DNA of 64,000 bases from Streptomyces sp. BHT-5-2 (GCF_019774615.1 NZ_CP081497.1:1116001-1180000), one strand, 5' to 3'. Positions 54,985-64,000 are shown, counted from the first letter of the stretch. Made by a program: numbers and translations. Notes: generated by a model from the sequence alone, not told the origin.

Positions 54985-55761
54985 TCAGGCTGCGAGCCCC
55001 GGGGCGCGGGTTGCCGGCTGCCCGGTGAGGTGGTGGACATACTCGTGTTCCAGGCGGAAGCCGGCGGTCCAGGCAAGGAGCCGGCTGGGGCGGTTGTCAC
55101 GCGAGCAGGTCCAGCTGGGGGTGTGGCCGCGGGCCGCGATGTCCCGGCACAGGGCGGTGACACAGGCCAGGGCCAGGCGCTGGCGGCGGTGTTCGGGGAC
55201 GGTGAGGCAGGCGATGTCTTCGTACCGGCTGCCGCGGAAGTAGGTGCAGGCCAAGGCGAGCACCCGGTGCCGGTCGAAGGCCGCCCAGCCGTGACCGGAG
55301 GCGGAAAGACCGGCCGGTCCGCCCCAACTGGAGTGGATCCAGGCCGACTCGGTACCCAGTGCCGCAATCGCAGGGGCGTCGTCGGGCGTCAGTCGACGCA
55401 CCGTCACTCCCCGGGGCGGGTGCGGACATGCCACCGGGACGCGGTGGACGTAACCCATACGTTCCCACGGCACCAGCCGGTCGAACGCGCAGGCCAGCAG
55501 GGGGAGGAAGCGGGCCGGTGCCTGGACGTGGTGCGCGGCGAACGGGGCGAGCGCCAGCGGGGCCAGGGCGGTCGGCTCGCCACGGAGCAGCAGGTGGTCG
55601 GCGCAGGCCACGGCAATGGTGCGGGGGTCGACGGGACGATCGGCCCACCAGCGACCGGCTCCCGAGGTCAGTGTGTGTTCGGCCAGTGCCGTCGTCCCAG
55701 GGGGACCGGCCGCGAACCAGTGGGAAACTGCGGCGGCTTGTCGGGGTGAGAGCTTGATCAC
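54985..55761 (-). CDS. GNAT family N-acetyltransferase
   Basis: A 258-residue protein with a GNAT domain in the last 140 residues: the acetyl-CoA loop CLTVPEHRRQRLALACVTAL and a terminal SRLLAWTAGFRLEHEYVHH strand. The N-terminal 120 residues are a distinct region with FDRLVPWERMGYVHRVPVAC, as in the GNAT_acetyltran group. GTG 55761 overlaps the stop of a possible small upstream ORF. The acceptor is unknown. Confidence 0.82.
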   Translation of the reverse strand: MIKLSPRQAAAVSHWFAAGPPGTTALAEHTLTSGAGRWWADRPVDPRTIAVACADHLLLRGEPTALAPLALAPFAAHHVQAPARFLPLLACAFDRLVPWERMGYVHRVPVACPHPPRGVTVRRLTPDDAPAIAALGTESAWIHSSWGGPAGLSASGHGWAAFDRHRVLALACTYFRGSRYEDIACLTVPEHRRQRLALACVTALCRDIAARGHTPSWTCSRDNRPSRLLAWTAGFRLEHEYVHHLTGQPATRAPGLAA

Positions 55762-55886
55762 GGTGCTCCTTGTGACGCTCGCGGGTGGTGCCGCGGGGTG
55801 CCTGGCGCCGCCCCGCTCGGTGGTTCAGCTCCGGCCGGCCTTGCCGGTGCGGTGCGCCTTGTTCTTGCGTTTGGGTTTTTGCGCAT
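55758..55886 (-). CDS. Possible small basic ORF coupled to GNAT gene
   Basis: A 42-codon frame (opening MRKNPNARTRRTAPARPAG) whose TGA overlaps the GNAT GTG start. The overlap is the only support; there is no clear ribosome site and its composition is that of non-coding GC-rich sequence. It may be a leader peptide. Confidence 0.25.
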   Translation of the reverse strand: MRKNPNARTRRTAPARPAGAEPPSGAAPGTPRHHPRASQGAP

Positions 55887-56642
55887 GGACGTGTGAACTT
55901 GGCCTGCCGGCCGTTCGTTTGATGAGGTGTCATGCAGTGCCGCCGGGGCGCTGACGGGCCGCCGGGCGTACGGCAGTGGGGTGTTCCGAAGGAGGGCGGA
56001 TGGCCCCTCGGAGGGGCGAGACGTCTCAGCGGGAGGCGGACGTCTTCACTTGGTACGGCGCGTCGCGCGTCGCGGGTCCGTCGGATGAGGAGGGCGGCCG
56101 AAAAGGAGCCAGGCGCTGTTCACATCGCTCATCCAATTCCGTACCGACGCCCGCCTTCAAGGGGGGCGCGCCGCAATTGATGCACCCCTGACGAGCGGGC
56201 GGCAGGGACGGGCGGAGCGCAGGGCGCCCAAGGGGGCGGCCGGGCCGTTCCGACCGGGCGGAAGTCCACGGCGTGAGCCCCGGCCCCGTTGCGCGTATGG
56301 TTGGGTTAAGTATCAGTGAAGTTCCCCGTAGGGAACGGAAACCCGGCTGATCGGCTGGAGAGCTGGTGAGGGCCGCACTGCCGCCCCCGGCGCACATCCG
56401 GCGAATCGGAGATGGTGTCGTGCGCACCTGTGTACTGTCTGTCACGCACTTGCCTGGCCCGCTCGTGGATGCGGGGCCAGGCACACACCAACGGGCAGGG
56501 CCGCCGTAGACGGAGTGGCTGCCGTTCGTGGCAGTTGATGGCCGGTGACGTGGTGCGGCCGTGGTCCCATCACCCCTCCCTGCAGGGCTGTTCGAGCCGC
56601 CTCTCCGGCGCCACCGCGGCCGGGCCCGCGTACATCGGTGTC
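55887..56642. promoter_or_regulatory. Upstream region of the indigoidine-type synthetase
   Basis: About 750 bp without a supported gene. A GTTCCC-CGTA-GGGAAC inverted repeat lies at 56321-56336, and a low-GC run GGTTAAGTATCAGTGAAG precedes it (56305-56321), about 320 bp before the ATG. It could be an operator or promoter region; no consensus -35/-10 pair is convincing. An in-frame open stretch from 56412 leads to the synthetase but has no homologous content. Confidence 0.35.
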
Positions 56643-59600
56643 ATGAGGACGCAGAGGAAGACCGTGAAGACCGCACCGCATCGCGCACCGATCGACCACA
56701 GCGGCATGGGCTGTCTGCCCCACCTGCTCAGGCAGCAGGTCGAGGCACGGCCCGACGCCGTCGCAGTGGTCTGCGACGACCGCAGTCTGACGTACCGCGA
56801 ACTCGATGAGGCGGCGCGCGGACTGGCGGCGTACCTCCGCCAGGTCGGTGCGGATGTGGAGCAGAGCGTCGGGCTGTTCGTCGAACCGTCCCTGGAGCTG
56901 ATGACCGGGGTGTGGGGCATCCTGTACGCCGGAGCCGCGTATCTGCCGCTGTCGCCGGAGTACCCGGAGAGCCGGCTGCGCTACATGATCGACGACAGTC
57001 GCACCCGCGTCATCGTCACCCAGCCCCACCTGGCAGCCCGCCTGGCCGAGCTGGCCCCGACAGGCACCCGGATCGTCACCCCGGCCGACGTACTGGGCAA
57101 CCGCCGCACCACGATCGCCCCGGTGGCGGTGCGGCCGGACTCGCTGGCGTACGTCATCTACACCTCCGGCAGCACCGGCAGGCCGAAGGGCGTGATGATC
57201 GAGCACCGCAGCATCGCCTCCCAGATGCGGTGGATGTACCAGTACGGCCACCTGGGCCAGGACGTCACCGTGCTGCAGAAGACACCGATGAGTTTCGACG
57301 CGGCGCAGTGGGAGATCCTGGCCCCCGCCGTCGGCGGTCGCGTGGTGATGGGGACACCGGGCATCCACCGGGATCCGCAGGCCCTGGTCGCCGCGGTGGT
57401 GCGGCACCAGGTGACCGCGCTGCAGTGCGTGCCGACGCTGCTGCAAGCGCTCCTGGACTCCGAGGAGTTCGGCCGGTGCACCTCGCTGCGACGGGTGTTC
57501 TCCGGAGGCGAGGCACTGTCGTGGCGGCTCGCCCGTGCGCTGGCCGCGGAGCTTCCGTGGGTCTCGCTGGTCAACCTGTACGGACCGACGGAGGCCACCA
57601 TCAACGCCACCGCCTGCCTGGTGGACCCGCACGCGGCCGGTGCCGGTACGGGCAGTGTGTCCATCGGGGCGCCGGTCGGCGACACCGAGTGCTTCATCCT
57701 CGACGCCAACCTGGCGCCGGTGGGCATCGAGGAGACCGGCGAGTTGTACATCGGCGGCATCCAACTGGCACGCGGGTACCTCAACCAACCCGAACAGACC
57801 CGGGAGCGCTTCATCCCCTCGCCGTTCAGCCGAACCGAGCGCCTCTACCGCACCGGCGACCTGGCGTACTGGAACCGCGACGGCACCATCCAGTTCGCCG
57901 GCCGGGCCGACAACCAGGTCAAACTGCGCGGCTGCCGGGTCGAGCTCGACGAGGTCGCGCTGGCCATCGAGGAGCACATCTGGGTCAGACGCGCGGCCGT
58001 GGTCGTCACCGACAACCAGCGCACCGGCTCGCCGAACCTGATTGCCTGCGTCGAGCTGAACCCCAAGGAAGCGGCGCTGATGGACCAGGGCAACCACGGC
58101 GCCCACCACCAGTCCAAGGCAAGCCGGCTCCAGGTCAGGGCGCAGTTGTCCAACCCGGGACTGCGCCGCCGCGAGCAGCTGGCCGGTCGACCCGTGGTCG
58201 AGTTGCCCGGCAGACAGGAGACACCCCGGCAGCGCCGGGAGGTCTTCGCCCGCAAGACCTACCGGTTCTACGACGGCGGACCGGTCACCCGCGACGCCGT
58301 ACTGGCCCTGCTCGCCGAACGCCCGGTGGGCGGCCCCTGCCGCGGACTGGACGAGCTGACCTTCGCGGAACTGGGCGAAGTGCTGCGGTGGTTCGGTGCG
58401 TACCACAGCGACCAGCGGCTGCTGCCGAAGTACGCCTACGCCTCCCCGGGCGCCCTGTACGCCACGCAGCTGTACCTGGAAACCGGCGGTGGCGTGGCGG
58501 GACTTGCGCCCGGCGTGTACTACTACCACCCCGTCGACCACACTCTCGTACGGATCGGCCCCGCTTCCCGCCGACCCGGCGGCTACCTCTCGGTCCACCT
58601 CCTCGGTTGCAAGCGGGCCATGGAACCGGTGTACAAGAACAACATCCAGGAAGTGCTGGAGATCGAGGCCGGGCACATGGCCGCACTGTTCGAGGACGTG
58701 CTGCCGGAGTACGGGCTGACCATCCGTCCGCTGGCCCACGACGAGTCGGTCAAGGACCTCCTGGACGTCTCCGTCGAGGACTACTACCTGGGCACGTTCG
58801 CCATCGGCCCCGCCGGCGGGGGAGCCTGGCCGGACCCCACCGAGATCTATGTGCAGTCCCACCAGGGACGCGTCCAGGGCCTGCCCGCCGGCCAATACCG
58901 CCACGTCGACGGCGAGTTGGTGCACATCTCGGACGAACTCGTACTGCCCAAGCATGTCATCGCCATCAACCAGCAGGTCTACCGGCGCGCGAGCTTCGGC
59001 ATCACCGCGGTCAGCCACGCCGACCGACCCTGGCTGGAGTACGTGGCCCTGGGCAGAAAACTCCACCACCTGCAACGCAACGGCGTGCGCCTGGGCATGA
59101 TGTCCTCGGGATACAGCTCGAAGACGGGCCACCCCCTGCCCGCCGCCCAACGCATCGACGACATCCTGGCCGCCTGCGGCCTGCCCACCGGCCCCTCGTA
59201 CTTCTTCCTCGGCGGCAAGGTCAGCGAGGAGCAGATCCGCGGCGAGGGCATGCGCGAGGACATCGTCCACATGAAGGGCCCGGCTGAGATCATCAAGGAC
59301 GAGCTGCTCCGTATCCTGCCCGACTACATGGTCCCCGACCGGGTCCTGGTGCTCGACCGGCTGCCCCTGACGGCGAACGGCAAGGTCGACGTCAAGGCAC
59401 TCACCGCCTCCGACCACGTCCGTTCGGCGGACCGCGCCACCCCCTACCTCGCTCCCGCGACCAGGCACGAGAAGTGGCTCGCCGAGGCGTGGGGCAGGGC
59501 CCTGAAGTACGACCAGGTCTCGGCCGAGGACGACTTCTTCGCCTGTGGCGGCGACTCGCTGACCGCCGTCGAGCTGGTCCTGACGATCAACCGCGAGTTC

Positions 59601-60494
59601 GGCACGCGGCTGCCGCTCCAGGTCGTCTTCGAGCACCCGAAGCTGGCCGACCTCGCCGCCCGCATCGCCGACTGCACCGTCCGGCCCTCCTCCCGCCTGG
59701 TGCCGCTGCACGACACGGGCCTCGGCCGACCGGTCTTCTGCTGGCCCGGGCTGGGCGGCTACCCGATGAACCTGCGCCTGCTGGCACGCCAGGCAGGCAT
59801 GGGACGGCCCTTCCACGGGATCCAGGCACACGGGATCAACCCGGGCGAGGAGCCCTACCCGACCATCCGGGAGATGGCCGCCGCCGACCTCGCCGAGATC
59901 CGGCGGGTGCAGACCGAGGGGCCGTACACCCTGTGGGGCTACTCCTTCGGGGCCCGGGTCGCCTTCGAGGCCGCCTGGCAGCTGGAGCAGGCCGGCCAAC
60001 CGGTGGACAACCTACTGCTGTTGTGCCCGGGCAACCCGAAGGTCCACCATGCCAACGCCGACCGTCACGGGCACCGGGCGTCCTATACCAACCCGGCCTA
60101 TCTGACGATCCTGTTCTCCGTCTTCACCGGCTCCATCACCGGGCCCGACCTCGACGAATGTTCGGCGGCGGTCCGCGACGAGAGCAGCTTCGTCGCCTTC
60201 ATCCACCATCTGCTCCCCGCACTGGACGAACAGCTGATCCGCCGGATCACCCGGATCGTCGCGCTGACCTACGAGTTCCAGTACAACGTCCGCGAACTCG
60301 CAGCCCGGCAGCTCCATGCGCCGGTCACCCTCTTCAGGGCCACCGGTGACGACTCCTCGTTCGTCGACACCTGGTCCGGCTACTCCGCCACACCCCCGAC
60401 CGCGATCGATCTCGACACCGACCACTACAGCGCCCTGCGGGACACCGGCGTCGCCGAACTCGCCGCGGCCATTCAGGCCAGGCTGAACGGCTGA
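56643..60494 (+). CDS. indC: Indigoidine synthetase-like NRPS (A-Ox-T-TE)
   Basis: A 1283-residue single-module synthetase with the same domain order and almost the same length as BpsA/IndC, which oxidise and dimerise L-glutamine to the blue pigment indigoidine. Adenylation core: YTSGSTGRPKG (about 170), SFDAAQWEI and YGPTEATIN. A flavin-dependent oxidase is inserted between the late A motifs, about 470-880 (FARKTYRFYDGG, SSGYSSKTGHPLP, GEGMREDIVHMKGP). The A10 lysine is in LTANGKVDVKAL, the T domain has Ser972 in CGGDSLTA and the thioesterase Ser1101 is in GYSFGARVAF. The specificity-region residues resemble the glutamine-activating enzymes. ATG 56643 is a homology-based start; GTG 56664 has a better ribosome site. 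It converges with the aminotransferase gene (28 bp). Confidence 0.92.
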   Translation: MRTQRKTVKTAPHRAPIDHSGMGCLPHLLRQQVEARPDAVAVVCDDRSLTYRELDEAARGLAAYLRQVGADVEQSVGLFVEPSLELMTGVWGILYAGAAYLPLSPEYPESRLRYMIDDSRTRVIVTQPHLAARLAELAPTGTRIVTPADVLGNRRTTIAPVAVRPDSLAYVIYTSGSTGRPKGVMIEHRSIASQMRWMYQYGHLGQDVTVLQKTPMSFDAAQWEILAPAVGGRVVMGTPGIHRDPQALVAAVVRHQVTALQCVPTLLQALLDSEEFGRCTSLRRVFSGGEALSWRLARALAAELPWVSLVNLYGPTEATINATACLVDPHAAGAGTGSVSIGAPVGDTECFILDANLAPVGIEETGELYIGGIQLARGYLNQPEQTRERFIPSPFSRTERLYRTGDLAYWNRDGTIQFAGRADNQVKLRGCRVELDEVALAIEEHIWVRRAAVVVTDNQRTGSPNLIACVELNPKEAALMDQGNHGAHHQSKASRLQVRAQLSNPGLRRREQLAGRPVVELPGRQETPRQRREVFARKTYRFYDGGPVTRDAVLALLAERPVGGPCRGLDELTFAELGEVLRWFGAYHSDQRLLPKYAYASPGALYATQLYLETGGGVAGLAPGVYYYHPVDHTLVRIGPASRRPGGYLSVHLLGCKRAMEPVYKNNIQEVLEIEAGHMAALFEDVLPEYGLTIRPLAHDESVKDLLDVSVEDYYLGTFAIGPAGGGAWPDPTEIYVQSHQGRVQGLPAGQYRHVDGELVHISDELVLPKHVIAINQQVYRRASFGITAVSHADRPWLEYVALGRKLHHLQRNGVRLGMMSSGYSSKTGHPLPAAQRIDDILAACGLPTGPSYFFLGGKVSEEQIRGEGMREDIVHMKGPAEIIKDELLRILPDYMVPDRVLVLDRLPLTANGKVDVKALTASDHVRSADRATPYLAPATRHEKWLAEAWGRALKYDQVSAEDDFFACGGDSLTAVELVLTINREFGTRLPLQVVFEHPKLADLAARIADCTVRPSSRLVPLHDTGLGRPVFCWPGLGGYPMNLRLLARQAGMGRPFHGIQAHGINPGEEPYPTIREMAAADLAEIRRVQTEGPYTLWGYSFGARVAFEAAWQLEQAGQPVDNLLLLCPGNPKVHHANADRHGHRASYTNPAYLTILFSVFTGSITGPDLDECSAAVRDESSFVAFIHHLLPALDEQLIRRITRIVALTYEFQYNVRELAARQLHAPVTLFRATGDDSSFVDTWSGYSATPPTAIDLDTDHYSALRDTGVAELAAAIQARLNG

Positions 60495-60522
60495 GCTGCG
60501 GCCCACCGCCCGATGCCTGGAC

Positions 60523-61773
60523 TCAGGCGCCGGTCAGCGCCACGGCGGACCGCTTCAGGGCACGCAGCAGCCAGTCGACATGGTCGGACTCCAGAATCGC
60601 CGGCGGGGTCAGCCGGATCACCGTGCTGGCGTTGAGCGTGTACGAGGTCAGCACCCGCTCGCGGAGCATATGGGTCAGGAACAGCCCGGTCAGCGCCTCG
60701 GACGCGAACTCGATCCCGATGAGCAGCCCGCGTCCACGGACCTCCACGACGAGCTGCGGACCGGCGGCGGCGAGCGCATCGGAAATCTGCGGCAGCAGCC
60801 GGCCGCCGAGCTCTCTGGCCCGTTCCACCAGGTGATCCCGCCGCAGCACGTCGATCGTGGTGGCCGCGGCCACGGCCGCGAGCGGATTGCCACCGTAGGT
60901 CGAGGAGTGGAACAGCGGGTCCTGGTTGAGCACCTCGTAGACCTCGGGCGTGGCCAGTGTCGCGGCGACCGGAACGACCCCGCCGCTGAGCACCTTCCCC
61001 GTCGTCAGCAGATCCGGGCGCACCCCCTCCTCGGCACAGCCCCACCAGGCACCGAGGCGGCCGAGCCCCGACTGGATCTCGTCCATCGCGAGCAGGGCGC
61101 GGAACTCGTCGCACAGCTCGCGCACCTGCCCGAGATAGCCCTCGGGGGGGATGCGCACCCCGCCCTCGGCCTGCACCGGCTCCAGCAGCACACAGGCCCG
61201 TGTCGGGTTGTCGCGCAAGGTGGCCTTGAGGGCGTCGACGTCACCGAACGGGACGAACTCCACATCCGGCAGCAGCGGTTCGAGACCGGTCCGGTAGCGG
61301 TCGTTGCCGGTCGCGCTGAGCGCACCCAGGGTCTTCCCGTGGAAGCCGCCCCGGGCGGCGATCAGCCGGCGGCAGCCGTTCGCCCGGGCGAGCTTCATCG
61401 TCAACTCCACCGCCTCCGTACCGGAGTTGGCGAAAAAGGCGTACTGCAGACCGGTGGGTGCCACCGAGATCAGGGCCCGTGCCGCGGACGGCAGGTTCGG
61501 CTCGATCAGGGCGCGCGTCGCCAGCGGATGCCGACCCAACTGCCCCGCGACGGCGTCGACGACGTCCGGGTGGCGGTGACCCAGGAGGAACACCCCGTAC
61601 CCGCCGCAGTCGAGATAGGGGCTGTCCTCCTCGTCGTACACCAGGGCGCCTTCGGAGCGCACCTCCAACGGCAGGCCGAGCAGCGAGGCGATGCGGGAGT
61701 GGCCGCGGTTGACGTGCTCGCGGAGGTGGTCCAACGCGACCGCTCGCGCCCGGCCGGTACCCGCCGGAGTCAC
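60523..61773 (-). CDS. Class III (ornithine/acetylornithine-type) aminotransferase
   Basis: A 416-residue PLP enzyme. NSGTEAVELTMKLAR (cofactor phosphate), FHGKTLGALSATG, LLAMDEIQSGLGRLG with the Asp that pairs with pyridine N, and TTGKVLSGGVVP with the Schiff-base Lys are all present. GTG 61773 overlaps the reductase stop (GTGA). It would transfer an amino group to or from an omega-aldehyde or a 2-oxoacid. Next to a thioester reductase this pair would make an amine from an aldehyde; that is inference. Confidence 0.88.
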   Translation of the reverse strand: MTPAGTGRARAVALDHLREHVNRGHSRIASLLGLPLEVRSEGALVYDEEDSPYLDCGGYGVFLLGHRHPDVVDAVAGQLGRHPLATRALIEPNLPSAARALISVAPTGLQYAFFANSGTEAVELTMKLARANGCRRLIAARGGFHGKTLGALSATGNDRYRTGLEPLLPDVEFVPFGDVDALKATLRDNPTRACVLLEPVQAEGGVRIPPEGYLGQVRELCDEFRALLAMDEIQSGLGRLGAWWGCAEEGVRPDLLTTGKVLSGGVVPVAATLATPEVYEVLNQDPLFHSSTYGGNPLAAVAAATTIDVLRRDHLVERARELGGRLLPQISDALAAAGPQLVVEVRGRGLLIGIEFASEALTGLFLTHMLRERVLTSYTLNASTVIRLTPPAILESDHVDWLLRALKRSAVALTGA

Positions 61774-62789
61774 CGCACCGCTCCCGAGGTGTCGCGGGCA
61801 TGCATCCCGTTCGCCTTCGCCCACCTCAGCAGGGAGACGCGCAGTGTCTCTCTCTGGTCGGGGAGTTTCGCCACATCACTGGGGAACGGGTGCCGTACGG
61901 ACAAGTAGGGGGTCAACTGCTCGGCCAGGGCCTGGATCAACCTCCGGGCCTCCTCCGGCAGGGACTTGAGGAACACCGGCACGATCAGCCGCTCGTACAT
62001 CTCCTCCTCGACGAAGCGGGTGGCCGGAAAGGGACGCCCCAGTTCCTCCGCTGCGGCATGGATCTCGCTGGTCATCTCGTCGATCCGCAGGGCGCGAGAT
62101 CCGGCCGTCAGCCACAGCTCCGTCCGGTCGGACTCCGCTTCGAGGAGGCCGGCGATGTACTCCGCCACGACGTCCTGAGGCACGAAGTCGACCAGCCGGG
62201 TGGGATCCAGCGGGATGATGGGCAGGTGGCCGCCCATCAGCGCGCCGCACACTTTGTGGAACCCCTGATGCCTGGCGATATGGCCGGTAAGGGAGTCGCC
62301 GACGATGATCGAGGGCCGGACGACGACCGCCGACAGGCCACTGGCGCGCACCAGCTCCTCGGCCTGCGCCTTGGTCCTGGCGTAGGCCGGTGCGGAGGAT
62401 TCACCGTCGGCGCCCAGCGCGGAGAACGCGGTACTGACGTACACCAGTCGCGCCTCGGCCTCCCGGGCGAGTTCGATGATCCGCTGGGTGCCCGCGACAT
62501 TGGTTTCGGCCAGCGCGGGCGCGGCGCCGAAACTGGTGTCGGCCGCGGCGTGCACGATCACATCGATCTCCGTGCAGACCTCCTTGAATTCGCTACGGGA
62601 CAGTCCCAGGCAGGGCAGTCTGATGTCTCCGCGCACGGTCTTCACCCTCGGCGCGCTCAGCGCGGTCTCGTGGAGGAGGCAGGTGACGTGGTGCGCGCCG
62701 AGGCGCGGCAGCAGAGCACTGCCCACGACTCCGGTCGCGCCGGTGAGCAGCACATTCAGTGGTCGGCCCCCGACTTCGGTCTGCCGCAT
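61770..62789 (-). CDS. Thioester-reductase-like SDR (NAD_binding_4)
   Basis: A 339-residue extended SDR of the fatty acyl reductase/thioester reductase type. TGATGVVGSALLPRLG is the nucleotide-binding loop, VIVHAAADTSFG and VYVSTAFSALG follow, and YARTKAQAE supplies Tyr and Lys. The C-terminal region (FLKSLPEEARRLIQALAEQ) is helical. ATG 62789 is used, with GGAAGGA about 10 nt upstream; a longer in-frame start at 62876 is possible. It could release an acyl-carrier-bound intermediate as aldehyde. It is coupled to the aminotransferase. Confidence 0.82.
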   Translation of the reverse strand: MRQTEVGGRPLNVLLTGATGVVGSALLPRLGAHHVTCLLHETALSAPRVKTVRGDIRLPCLGLSRSEFKEVCTEIDVIVHAAADTSFGAAPALAETNVAGTQRIIELAREAEARLVYVSTAFSALGADGESSAPAYARTKAQAEELVRASGLSAVVVRPSIIVGDSLTGHIARHQGFHKVCGALMGGHLPIIPLDPTRLVDFVPQDVVAEYIAGLLEAESDRTELWLTAGSRALRIDEMTSEIHAAAEELGRPFPATRFVEEEMYERLIVPVFLKSLPEEARRLIQALAEQLTPYLSVRHPFPSDVAKLPDQRETLRVSLLRWAKANGMHARDTSGAVR

Positions 62790-62814
62790 GGGTGTTGTGT
62801 CCTTCCATCGGGAA

Positions 62815-62849
62815 TTCTCCGCGGGAGAACGGGCCGGCGGCGCCGGCCC
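62815..62849 (-). promoter_or_regulatory. Two tandem hairpins in the SDR leader
   Basis: TTCTCC-GCG-GGAGAA (62815-62829) and GGGCCGGC-GGC-GCCGGCCC (62831-62849) form adjacent perfect stems 26-60 bp upstream of the SDR start. They may act in attenuation or RNA stability. Confidence 0.4.
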
Positions 62850-63234
62850 GGGGCGCTGGGAAGAAGAGATACCCACGGTTCACCTCCTCCCGTCGGGGCG
62901 GCCGGAGAACTGTCGGACGTAGCGCACCGTTACTTCAGGAACCGAGGAACATGCTATGGAGGTGTCGGAGCGGCCACCACCGGAGACACCATCAGGCCGG
63001 CCCGCTTCCAGAATGCGTTCACCCCGCGCACCACCCGTATCCGGCAGCGGCGCCATTCCCCGTACCTCGTGCCGCGCTCGTTGCGGCCTTCCCCGGATGG
63101 CGGAAGGTCGCAGCTCCCGGCAGGCGTGCGCGCCGCACCGGGACCTAGCATGACGGTACGCAGTGCCTGGCGTTGTCGGGCTGCCGAACATCACGCCTTC
63201 CCTCCACCCACGGCTCGGAACAATTGGGGGCGCA

Positions 63235-63729
63235 GTGCACGAGGTCCGCGTTGCTCTTCACATTCCCGGTGAACAGCCGAGGAAGGTATTCGACTCGCTC
63301 TCGGATTTCGCCAGCTTTCCCCGGCATTCCGATGTGGTGCACTCCGTATCCCTGGAGGACGGCCCGGACCGCGACCGGATCTCCACCTGGGAGGTCGACT
63401 TCGCCGGCGGAATCCTCAAGTGGCGGGAACGGGACCGCCTGGACGAGCAGCGGCTGAGGATCGACTTCGAACTCATCGACGGCGACCTGCTCGCCCTGGC
63501 CGGTGACTGGTCGATCGCGCCGCACCCGGAGGGGAGCGCGCTCCGTTTCGGCGCCCGTTTCGACCTCGGGGTGCCCGGAATGGCGGACCTCCTGGAGCCC
63601 GTCGCCGGCCGGGCCATGACGGACACCGTGACCAAGATGATGCACGGGGTCTTCGGCCCGACCGCAGAGGTCACCGAGTGCCAGGACCTGGCCGTCGCGC
63701 CATTGGAGGGTGGCGGTGGCCAGCCCTGA
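63235..63729 (+). CDS. SRPBCC (polyketide cyclase/START-type) protein
   Basis: A 164-residue helix-grip protein. It shows PRKVFDSLSDFASFPRHSDVV, ISTWEVDFAGGILKWRERD and a C-terminal long helix (RAMTDTVTKMMHGVF). The family includes polyketide aromatases/cyclases and lipid-binding proteins. GTG 63235 follows GGGGG. It overlaps the next gene by 14 bp. It may bind or cyclise an intermediate of this cluster. Confidence 0.78.
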   Translation: MHEVRVALHIPGEQPRKVFDSLSDFASFPRHSDVVHSVSLEDGPDRDRISTWEVDFAGGILKWRERDRLDEQRLRIDFELIDGDLLALAGDWSIAPHPEGSALRFGARFDLGVPGMADLLEPVAGRAMTDTVTKMMHGVFGPTAEVTECQDLAVAPLEGGGGQP

Positions 63730-64000
63730 AGGCACGGTGCCGGCCTCCCGGGCCACCTGGCGGGTCGAGGTGGTCGACAGCGTCTCCGAGATCCCGCCGG
63801 AAGTGTGGCGGGGACTCGCACCGCCCGACGACCCCATCTACGAGTACGCGTTCTTCCAGGCCATGGAACGGACCGGAATCGGCCCGGACGCCTATCGATA
63901 CCTCGTGCTCAGAAAAGGGCAGCAGATCAGGGCCGTCCTGCCGACCTGCGTCTATCGCGCGCTGTCGCTGGAAGACATTCTGGGAAACGAGGGCCGGCGA
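63716..64000 (+). CDS. DUF482/peptidogalycan-type GNAT-like protein (5' part)
   Basis: Ninety-five codons before the window ends. GTG 63716 has GGAGGG 5 nt upstream and overlaps the SRPBCC 3' end. SVSEIPPEVWRGLAPPDDPI, YEYAFFQAMERTGIG and the LVLRKGQQIRAVLPT strand match the opening of DUF482 proteins, a GNAT-related fold annotated as peptidogalycan biosynthesis. The rest is outside. Confidence 0.6.
   Translation, partial: MASPEGTVPASRATWRVEVVDSVSEIPPEVWRGLAPPDDPIYEYAFFQAMERTGIGPDAYRYLVLRKGQQIRAVLPTCVYRALSLEDILGNEGRR

Noticed and set aside
56442..59999. 1185-codon minus-strand frame opposite the synthetase
   Set aside because: It is an antisense shadow of the NRPS; its V/D/G/Q-rich composition mirrors the codon pattern of the coding strand.

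Overview
The window is high-GC actinobacterial DNA with Streptomyces hallmarks: long GC-rich shadow frames, many GTG starts, ATGA/GTGA stop-start overlaps, a DmdR/IdeR-type iron box, a T7SS-style RHS toxin, type III PKS and NRPS genes. The density of decayed genes (folE, ppsA, pfkB, alcohol dehydrogenase, carbamoyltransferase, peptidase and amidohydrolase relics) and of specialised metabolism suggests an accessory chromosomal arm rather than the core. This is inferred from gene content only.

Layout. 1-8005 (minus): a tightly coupled catabolic-looking operon with a PatB/MalY-type PLP enzyme, imidazolonepropionase-like amidohydrolase, Fsr-like MFS transporter, MaoC hydratase, gamma-carbonic-anhydrase-like trimer, winged-helix regulator, acyl-CoA ligase and an acyl-CoA dehydrogenase cut by the window edge. 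8510-11442: an alpha/beta hydrolase behind a MerR-type promoter, then a type II haloacid dehalogenase divergent from a CGNR zinc-finger regulator with a pair of inverted-repeat operators between them. 11685-18586: two converging gene groups: an epimerase/GT2 fusion, a DUF2064 protein and a membrane protein on plus; a methyltransferase, a membrane protein and a cytochrome-b-like/molybdopterin oxidoreductase on minus. 18858-21741: an APC permease and a stand-alone tsaD with a Fur-family (Nur-like) box. 21829-27579: a polymorphic toxin locus (WXG100-like carrier, RHS protein with a nuclease-like C-terminus, two candidate immunity genes).

27815-37096 is mixed: an ABM monooxygenase, an LCP cell-wall ligase, a methyltransferase, an MFS exporter, an iron-box-controlled DUF2470 protein, VanZ, a polyprenyl synthetase and an MmpS-like protein, interspersed with relics. 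37176-47782 resembles a Streptomyces hypoxia/dormancy (OsdR-type) island in decay: pfkB, ppsA and adh survive as fragments, while a SpoIIAA-like protein, a universal stress protein, an MBL/beta-CASP nuclease and an E1alpha-E1beta-E2-ACP-acyl-CoA synthetase operon are intact. 49165-54284: a Ser/Thr kinase, an MMPL transporter and a type III PKS; the last two form an operon-like pair.

The right end (56643-64000) is the most striking region: a single-module A-Ox-T-TE synthetase of indigoidine-synthetase architecture and length, followed by a class III aminotransferase, a thioester-reductase-like SDR, a SRPBCC protein and a partial DUF482-like gene. The usual indigoidine partners (IndA/IndB) are absent from the window, so this may be a modified or new glutamine-derived pathway.
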